From Candidatus Parabeggiatoa sp. HSG14 (GTDB lineage: Bacteria; Pseudomonadota; Gammaproteobacteria; Beggiatoales; Beggiatoaceae): 35,653 nucleotides of DNA. Location of the stretch: the NCBI GenBank assembly GCA_030378085.1, contig JAUCGK010000010.1:1-35653 (forward strand), given 5' to 3'. The position numbers and the translations under genes were made by a program. Below the pieces are notes generated by a model that made no database searches, was not told the DNA's origin, and saw only the letters and a list, made by a program, of their open reading frames with translations. Shown here one piece after another: positions 31,190 to 35,653 of the stretch; within the stretch, counting starts at the first letter, position 1, and each line of letters starts with the position of its first letter.

Positions 31190-31292
31190 GTGTGCGAAAG
31201 CGAGTAACTTTGAAAAGCCCGATGCGGTAATTCCGCACGTCGGGATTTGTGAGGGGGCAGTCGGGTAACTGGCTGTTCTACCTCGTTGGATA
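31190..31292 (+). ncRNA. Possible group II intron RNA fragment
   Basis: A compound hairpin CCCGATGCGGTAATTCCGCA with closing CGTCGGG (31218-31244), then GTGAGGGGGCAGT, a second hairpin and CTACCTCG, resembles the conserved block found beside reverse-transcriptase ORFs in bacterial group II introns. No reverse transcriptase and no domain V were found, so only a scrap would remain. Recognition is from memory. Confidence 0.4.
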
Positions 31293-31334
31293 AAAAACGT
31301 ATTAATAGCTTTCATTCTGTTAATTCTTAAATTC

Positions 31335-31354
31335 TGTAAATTTTGATTCAGACA
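31335..31354 (+). repeat. Short repeat upstream of the Rpn gene (CTGTAAATTTTGATTCAGAC)
   Basis: This 20-base word has an inverted partner at 32524-32543 (17 of 20 positions), so the Rpn gene is bracketed. Diverged direct copies of the surrounding text occur at about 31314-31354 and 31373-31411. Confidence 0.6.
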
Positions 31355-31455
31355 AGTAATTGATGTGGTTTCATCCTGTTTATCCTTAAAATCCGTGTAA
31401 TTTTGTTCAAAGGGTTATTCTGATTCAAACCAATAAATGAAGGAAAAAATATTTT

Positions 31456-32346
31456 ATGAAACAAGTAGCTCCCTTACGTTATGATGTCATTTTCAAAAAA
31501 GCGTTTTGTGTACCAGAAATCTTCACCGCCTTTGTCCATGATTTTCTGAACATTGACCTTGAAATTGACACCGTTGAAAAAGATAAAGTTTATGATCCCC
31601 CCATAGGCAATGTTGCTGCCAAGTTTGACCTTTACGCTGAGGACAAGAAAAATCGAGTGATTGTTGATATGCAACATGTCCGTTTTCCGGATCACTACCA
31701 TCGCTTTTTACACTATCACTGTGCCGCTTTACTCGATCAAGTCGTTTACTCTAAAGACTATCGTCCTGATTTGAAAGTCTTTACACTCGTTATCTTAACT
31801 TCCGGTGATAGACATAAAAAGGACATTACCATCACCGATTTTGATCCAAAAGATTTAGAAGGTAATCCCATCGGCGAAATTGACCATAAAATTATCTACA
31901 TTTGCCCTAAATACCTGAACAAAAAACGCACTCCACACCAATACCACGAATGGATGGAAGCAATAGAAGACAGTCTGGATGAACAGGTTGATGAATCCAA
32001 ATACACCCATCCTGAAATCCGACATATTTTTGAATTGATTGGAAAAGACAAAGTGACTCCCCAAGAACGTGCGAAAATGTTCGATGAATATAGTCTGGAA
32101 GCTGTTAAACAAGAAAAAATCCAGAAAATCAAGGAAAAAGCTAAAAAAGAAGGCAGAGAAGAAGGTAGGGAAGAAGGTAGGGAAGAAGGCAGGGAAGAAG
32201 GCAGGGAAGAAGGCAGGGAAGAAGACGAACAAAGGGCAAAAGAAGAATCTGCTTGTCGCTTATTATCTCTTGGAACTTTGACAGAAGAACAGATAGCGCA
32301 GGCAATAGGATTAACTTTGGAAGGAGTGAAATCTCTTAAAAAGTAG
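31456..32346 (+). CDS. Rpn-family PD-(D/E)XK nuclease / transposase-like protein
   Basis: A 296-residue Rpn/YhgA-like protein. Its opening PLRYDVIFKKAFCVPEIFTA, the core KFDLYAEDKKNRVIVDMQ (catalytic-type Asp, then VDMQ where the family usually has VEMQ), and HYHCAALLDQVVYSKDY are typical. Rpn proteins are recombination-promoting DNA nucleases. The Glu-to-Asp change in the nuclease motif may lower activity. Residues 233-256 are six GREE units encoded by a 12-bp minisatellite, forming a charged helix. The C-terminal LTEEQIAQAIGLTLEGVKSL looks like a small helix-turn-helix. GAAGGA precedes the ATG. Inverted copies of a short repeat flank the gene. Confidence 0.87.
   Translation: MKQVAPLRYDVIFKKAFCVPEIFTAFVHDFLNIDLEIDTVEKDKVYDPPIGNVAAKFDLYAEDKKNRVIVDMQHVRFPDHYHRFLHYHCAALLDQVVYSKDYRPDLKVFTLVILTSGDRHKKDITITDFDPKDLEGNPIGEIDHKIIYICPKYLNKKRTPHQYHEWMEAIEDSLDEQVDESKYTHPEIRHIFELIGKDKVTPQERAKMFDEYSLEAVKQEKIQKIKEKAKKEGREEGREEGREEGREEGREEGREEDEQRAKEESACRLLSLGTLTEEQIAQAIGLTLEGVKSLKK
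32152..32223 (+). repeat. 12-bp minisatellite, six units, encoding GREE
   Basis: Six head-to-tail copies of GGYAGRGAAGAA encode Gly-Arg-Glu-Glu. The copies are nearly identical, which suggests recent slippage. Because 12 is a multiple of three, unit gain or loss keeps the frame. Confidence 0.95.
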
Positions 32347-32672
32347 AGCTAATCGCTGGATAAATAAAGCTAAAATTGTGATATTGTGGGATATTAATCC
32401 AGAATTTTATGTAAAAAAAGCTTGTGCTATTGTCAACCGTAATTTCAGTCATAAAGAATGGTAACAATATATGGGCAACCTTTTTACTATTTAGGAGAAA
32501 TCATTAAGGATTGTAATTGTTTTATCTGAATCAGAATTGACAGGATTGATTTTCCCCCAAACATAATATATCCTGAACTACAATAACCTTCATCAATATC
32601 AAAAATTGTTATTTCGGGAAACTGCACTTCATTCCTGAAACAATTTAAAAACTTGAAAGGAACAGAACACGA
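32347..32672. other. 326-bp intergenic region with repeat copies
   Basis: No gene. It contains ATCTGAATCAGAATTGACAG (32524-32543), the inverted partner of the repeat at 31335, and the GTTTCGGGAA-type hairpin at 32612-32641. The remainder shows nothing recognisable. Confidence 0.6.
32612..32641. repeat. Single hairpin related to the 20020-20050 repeat
   Basis: TTTCGGGAAA...TTCATTCCTGAAAC is close to the second hairpin of the composite repeat at 19971-20050 (mismatches mostly transitions). It shows that half-units also exist alone. Confidence 0.7.
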
Positions 32673-33206
32673 ATGTTGGATTTATTGCTTGAACCCACAA
32701 AAATGTTTGTTAAAGGCGGAATTGATGTTTTCCGTAGATCCAAAGAACACAAAAATTTGCTCATTGTTGTTCAAGATCGTGTTCGACGTGAAGTACGATT
32801 TAATTCTGCTCTTTTGCAAGAATTTAATAAGTGTGATAAAAATAAAAATACCTTTAAACATGATGAACAACTTCGTGTAGCACTTGTGAAATCGTTACAA
32901 ACTGAGGCATTTGATGAAGTGAATAAGGGCGTTTTACCACTCGCGCTTTTTTTTGAAACAGAATTGTTAAAAGACGAAATTTGGCCTAAAAGTGCAACCA
33001 ATTGGCCTGAAAAAGAGAAGTACTTAGGATGGCTTAAGAACGTTAATACCCAATACGATTTATTAGAAAGGGTTTATCATCGTATTAAGTTAACCAAAAC
33101 TTTTGCTGAGTGCGGTAAAATACAAGGCAACATAAATTATGTTTACTTTATGCTCATTGGTTTTGAGAAATCAATAGCCAACACGGCTGTTTGTAAGTAT
33201 ACCTGA
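32673..33206 (+). CDS. Hypothetical protein, mostly helical
   Basis: A 177-residue protein that I do not recognise. GAAAGGA lies about 12 bases before the ATG, which is a little far. There is no signal peptide or membrane segment. The sequence is charged and probably helical, with a basic stretch (IVVQDRVRREVRF), a middle of EAFDEVNKGVLPLALFFETE and aromatic-rich WPEKEKYLGWL. Such compact soluble proteins next to Rpn genes are often accessory. It is convergent with murU, and only three bases separate the stops, so no terminator fits between them. Confidence 0.6.
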   Translation: MLDLLLEPTKMFVKGGIDVFRRSKEHKNLLIVVQDRVRREVRFNSALLQEFNKCDKNKNTFKHDEQLRVALVKSLQTEAFDEVNKGVLPLALFFETELLKDEIWPKSATNWPEKEKYLGWLKNVNTQYDLLERVYHRIKLTKTFAECGKIQGNINYVYFMLIGFEKSIANTAVCKYT

Positions 33207-33209
33207 TAT

Positions 33210-33875
33210 TTATGCTTCACTACTTAAAAGTTGCTCTAATTGCTGCAATCTTTTAGGTGTTCCAATATCTAACCATCGTCCTTGGTAATGCTCACCACTG
33301 ACTTGTCCAGTTTGCATTGCCTCAGTTAATAAGGGAACGATAGAGAAGCGATTTTGAGTACAATTTTTAAATAAATCAATATGATAAACACCAATGCCAC
33401 TAAAGGTTAAACAAGGTGTACCGTCTTGATAAACTTGGTGGTTCTTAAGGTGAAAATCGCCTTGGGAATTATGGGAGGGATTATTGACTAAAATTAAATG
33501 GGCAACTCCCGTGAATGATCGGCGTAATTTGGCAAAGGGATAATCACACCAAATATCACCATTAACCACTAAAAAATGAGCATTGCCTAATAAAGGCAAT
33601 GCTTTGAAAATACCCCCTCCCGTTTCTAACGCTGTGGCTTCAGGAGAATAGTACAATCGTGCTCCATAACGTTGCCCATCCCCTAAAGTATGTTCAATTT
33701 GTTCGCCTAAGTGGGCATGATTAATTACAATTTCTGTAAAACCAGCCACAACTAAATGCGCTATGTGATATTCAATCAGAGATTTGCCAGCAACTTTCAA
33801 TAATGGTTTGGGAGTGGTATCTGTCAGAGGACGCATACGTTCTCCTCGTCCGGCTGCTAGAATCATGGCTCGCAT
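33210..33875 (-). CDS. murU: N-acetylmuramate alpha-1-phosphate uridylyltransferase
   Basis: A 221-residue nucleotidyltransferase. The N-terminal MILAAGRGERMRPLTDTTPK is the NTP-binding signature, followed by KPLLKVAGKSLIEYHI, TGGGIF and the metal site VVNGDIW. It matches MurU, which makes UDP-MurNAc from MurNAc-1-phosphate in the anabolic cell-wall recycling route that bypasses de novo MurA/MurB synthesis and gives fosfomycin tolerance in pseudomonads. The upstream amgK supplies the MurNAc-1-phosphate; the gap is 19 bases. Confidence 0.9.
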   Translation of the reverse strand: MRAMILAAGRGERMRPLTDTTPKPLLKVAGKSLIEYHIAHLVVAGFTEIVINHAHLGEQIEHTLGDGQRYGARLYYSPEATALETGGGIFKALPLLGNAHFLVVNGDIWCDYPFAKLRRSFTGVAHLILVNNPSHNSQGDFHLKNHQVYQDGTPCLTFSGIGVYHIDLFKNCTQNRFSIVPLLTEAMQTGQVSGEHYQGRWLDIGTPKRLQQLEQLLSSEA

Positions 33876-33894
33876 ATTGTTAATTTTTCAGTTA

Positions 33895-34890
33895 TCAGTT
33901 GGAAGTTAAAGCTTTAGCTTTGGGCAATACACGTTCATTGACTAACTTGTGCAACGTAGCAAGTTCTGGATAATCTGCACTGACTTCTACTATATAATTT
34001 AAAGTTCTAGGAATATCTTTAAGATAACCCGATTTACCATCACGATGATACAGACGTGCAAAAATACCACTGGCTTTTAAATGCCGTTGTATCCCCATCC
34101 AATCAAACCAACGTAAAAATTGTGCTTCACTCACTTCATTTAAAATGTGTTGTGCTTGTTTATAGTAATGCTTTCCCCATTCATCGACTCGTTCACGAGG
34201 CCAAGCAATATAGCAGTCACGCAATAAAGAAACTAAATCATAAGTGACTGGGCCTTTTACAGCATCTTGAAAATCTAAAATGCCTGGATTATTTTGAGAA
34301 ACAACCATTAAATTGCGTGAATGATAATCACGATGCACAAAAACTTGTGGTTGTGAGAGAGCCGCTGCGCTTAATAATTCAAAACACTTTTCTAAACCTT
34401 CTCGCTCACTGGCTTCCAATGATAAATCTAAGTGTTTGCCGATTAACCAATCTGTGAATAAATTCATTTCTTGATGTAATAAATGATGATTATACAAAGG
34501 AAGAGTGGAACTATCTGTGCGAACCTGCATCACCATTAAAGCCTGTAAAGCATCACTATACAGACTTTCCACCTGGGCTTCTTCGTTTAAAGCCGACAAA
34601 TACAATTGTGAACCTAAATCTGTCAATAACAAAAAACCTTGCTCAAGGTGACTTGCTACAATTTGTGGCACATTCAAACCACTGCTTTGTAAGCGTTTAG
34701 CCACATCAATAAATGGGGCACAATTTTCCTTATCAGGCGGCGCATCCATAACAATATACGAAACATCGTTGGCTATCACCCGGAAATAACGACGAAAACT
34801 GGCATCATTAGTAATAGCAACTAATTGAGGTGCTTTGATACCCAAATTGGTTTGTAACCAATCTTGTAACATGTTAAAACGTTTGGACAT
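33895..34890 (-). CDS. amgK: N-acetylmuramate/N-acetylglucosamine kinase
   Basis: A 331-residue aminoglycoside-phosphotransferase-fold kinase. Key sites are the Brenner-type motif FVHRDYHSRNLMV (catalytic Asp, Asn) and GILDFQDAVKGPVTYDLVSL with the DFQDA metal aspartate, then WPRERVDEW, all typical of AmgK. It phosphorylates MurNAc and GlcNAc at the anomeric position. Start ATG 34890 (MSKRFNMLQDW) is chosen; a TTG at 34905 extends the frame by five codons. It forms a unit with murU and drives peptidoglycan recycling. Confidence 0.9.
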   Translation of the reverse strand: MSKRFNMLQDWLQTNLGIKAPQLVAITNDASFRRYFRVIANDVSYIVMDAPPDKENCAPFIDVAKRLQSSGLNVPQIVASHLEQGFLLLTDLGSQLYLSALNEEAQVESLYSDALQALMVMQVRTDSSTLPLYNHHLLHQEMNLFTDWLIGKHLDLSLEASEREGLEKCFELLSAAALSQPQVFVHRDYHSRNLMVVSQNNPGILDFQDAVKGPVTYDLVSLLRDCYIAWPRERVDEWGKHYYKQAQHILNEVSEAQFLRWFDWMGIQRHLKASGIFARLYHRDGKSGYLKDIPRTLNYIVEVSADYPELATLHKLVNERVLPKAKALTSN

Positions 34891-34905
34891 AAATAACCTT
34901 AACAA

Positions 34906-35440
34906 ATTAAAAAATCAAATATGGTGTTGATTTACAAATATAAAATATTTTAAGCAATTTTTATACCTATTTATAAAAAAATGTTTGGTAATAATTTTAT
35001 TATTCTGATTATCTTGAATTAAACTATACTTAAAAGAGAAGTTTCCTACTAAAAAATTATTAATTCTACCTTAAGTTATATTTAAACTTTGTCTCAGCAA
35101 AGCACAAAAGTTTCAAAATTTTAAGTCATGCAAGTGTTTTTAGCACAAAGCATAATTATTAATTATAAATAGAATTTAAAAATTTATGATTGATTTGAAT
35201 ATAAGTATATTATAAAATACAAAATTACTATAAACCATTTTAGATACCAAATTTAGGAAATAAAAAAATAAATCCCCTTAACCCTTGGCATTTACTAAAA
35301 CAGACTGTTCATGAAAAGGGAAGTTAAGGAATTTTTCTTTATTTTCCTTAAGCTTCAAAAATTACTTGACTTCATAATACTTGACTATTATACTCAGAAA
35401 ATATTCATTTTGGTCAAAAAAGTTTGTTCTTTATTAAGGA
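34906..35440. other. Non-coding AT-rich region upstream of amgK
   Basis: No credible gene on either strand. It holds the amgK promoter region and a weak dyad near 35275-35348 (CCTTAACCCTT / AAGGGAAGTTAAGG, then AAGGAATTT / TTCCTTAA). Nothing else is recognisable. Confidence 0.5.
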
Positions 35441-35454
35441 ACTGATGTTACGCA
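35441..35454 (+). repeat. Solo ACTGATGTTACGCA terminus
   Basis: Identical to the terminal repeat of the 64-bp element at 10488-10551. Its partner end is not in the window and may lie beyond the right edge, with the next element nested inside. Confidence 0.6.
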
Positions 35455-35505
35455 GCACGTTTCTTAAAGCCTTATCATTTTTGATGTTCACTTTTTTTTA
35501 AACCG

Positions 35506-35649
35506 TATATAACTACAGGGATTACTTATAATAAAGGATAAGATTGTGCCAAATGAATGGAGTGACTTTATCTTTAAACTTAACTTTAAAATCAGTCAGA
35601 TAACTATAAAATTTTATCCTTTCTTATAAGCAATCCCTGTAGTTATATA
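35506..35649. mobile_element. 144-bp MITE with 36-bp terminal repeats
   Basis: Bases 35506-35541 and 35614-35649 are inverted with only two mismatches in 36; the ends read TATATAACTACAGGG. The 72-base centre has no reading frame. A truncated relative is at 20147-20213. The palindromic TATATA ends hide any target duplication. Confidence 0.85.
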
Positions 35650-35653
35650 GCTG

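Noticed and set aside
31855-32232. 125-codon minus-strand frame rich in Phe
   Set aside because: It is the mirror of the GREE minisatellite and the Rpn coding strand; the FFPAFFPAFF pattern is an artefact.
32069-32281. Lys-rich plus-strand frame (KKAGKKAGKK)
   Set aside because: A frame-shifted reading of the same minisatellite within the Rpn gene.

Overview
The window looks like chromosomal DNA of an AT-rich Gram-negative gammaproteobacterium. The lipid A/Kdo gene waaA, the birA-coaX-SPOR trio and an amgK/murU pair support this. The density of short palindromic repeats, broken toxin-antitoxin genes, an Rpn-type nuclease and a sheath-like polysaccharide locus resembles large filamentous sulfur bacteria (Beggiatoa/Thioploca/Thiomargarita group). 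That last placement is an inference from style of gene content, not from a marker gene. No rRNA, tRNA or CRISPR array was seen.

Layout. (1) About 0.3-12.6 kb is a surface-polysaccharide locus: RmlC-like epimerase, RmlD-like reductase, an extended-SDR epimerase, a VapBC-type toxin-antitoxin pair, an SGNH hydrolase - MBOAT acyltransferase - SGNH-like protein operon, a family 2 glycosyltransferase, an O-antigen ligase/polymerase-like membrane protein and two sulfotransferases facing each other. Together they suggest a deoxysugar-containing, O-acetylated and possibly sulfated polymer. (2) 12.9-13.35 kb encodes a small secreted cysteine-containing protein. (3) 13.6-19.8 kb holds one broken and three intact paralogues of a membrane-anchored SPFH/prohibitin-domain protein. 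Their long helical stalks are built of 29-, 22- and 18-residue repeats and end in a nearly invariant C-terminal cap. This is the most interesting part of the window. (4) 20.1-21.5 kb has an orphan HEPN protein and a decayed IS with very long imperfect terminal repeats. (5) 21.9-29.85 kb is mostly core: PIF1-like helicase, waaA, birA, coaX, SPOR protein, a single-domain response regulator and a metallo-beta-lactamase-fold protein. (6) 29.86-32.65 kb is a graveyard: a MITE-like element, a broken unknown gene, a truncated RelE toxin, a possible group II intron scrap and an Rpn/PD-(D/E)XK gene flanked by inverted copies of a short repeat. (7) 32.67-34.9 kb has a hypothetical gene and the convergent murU-amgK recycling pair. 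(8) The last 0.75 kb is non-coding and ends in a 144-bp MITE.

Intergenic DNA throughout is packed with foldback elements. At least six have different terminal inverted repeats and look like MITEs. A second class has a shared architecture: two adjacent hairpins enclosed by complementary outer arms, so that the RNA or single strand could fold as a small cloverleaf. One such element has been tandemly duplicated together with the 3' end of a sulfotransferase gene.
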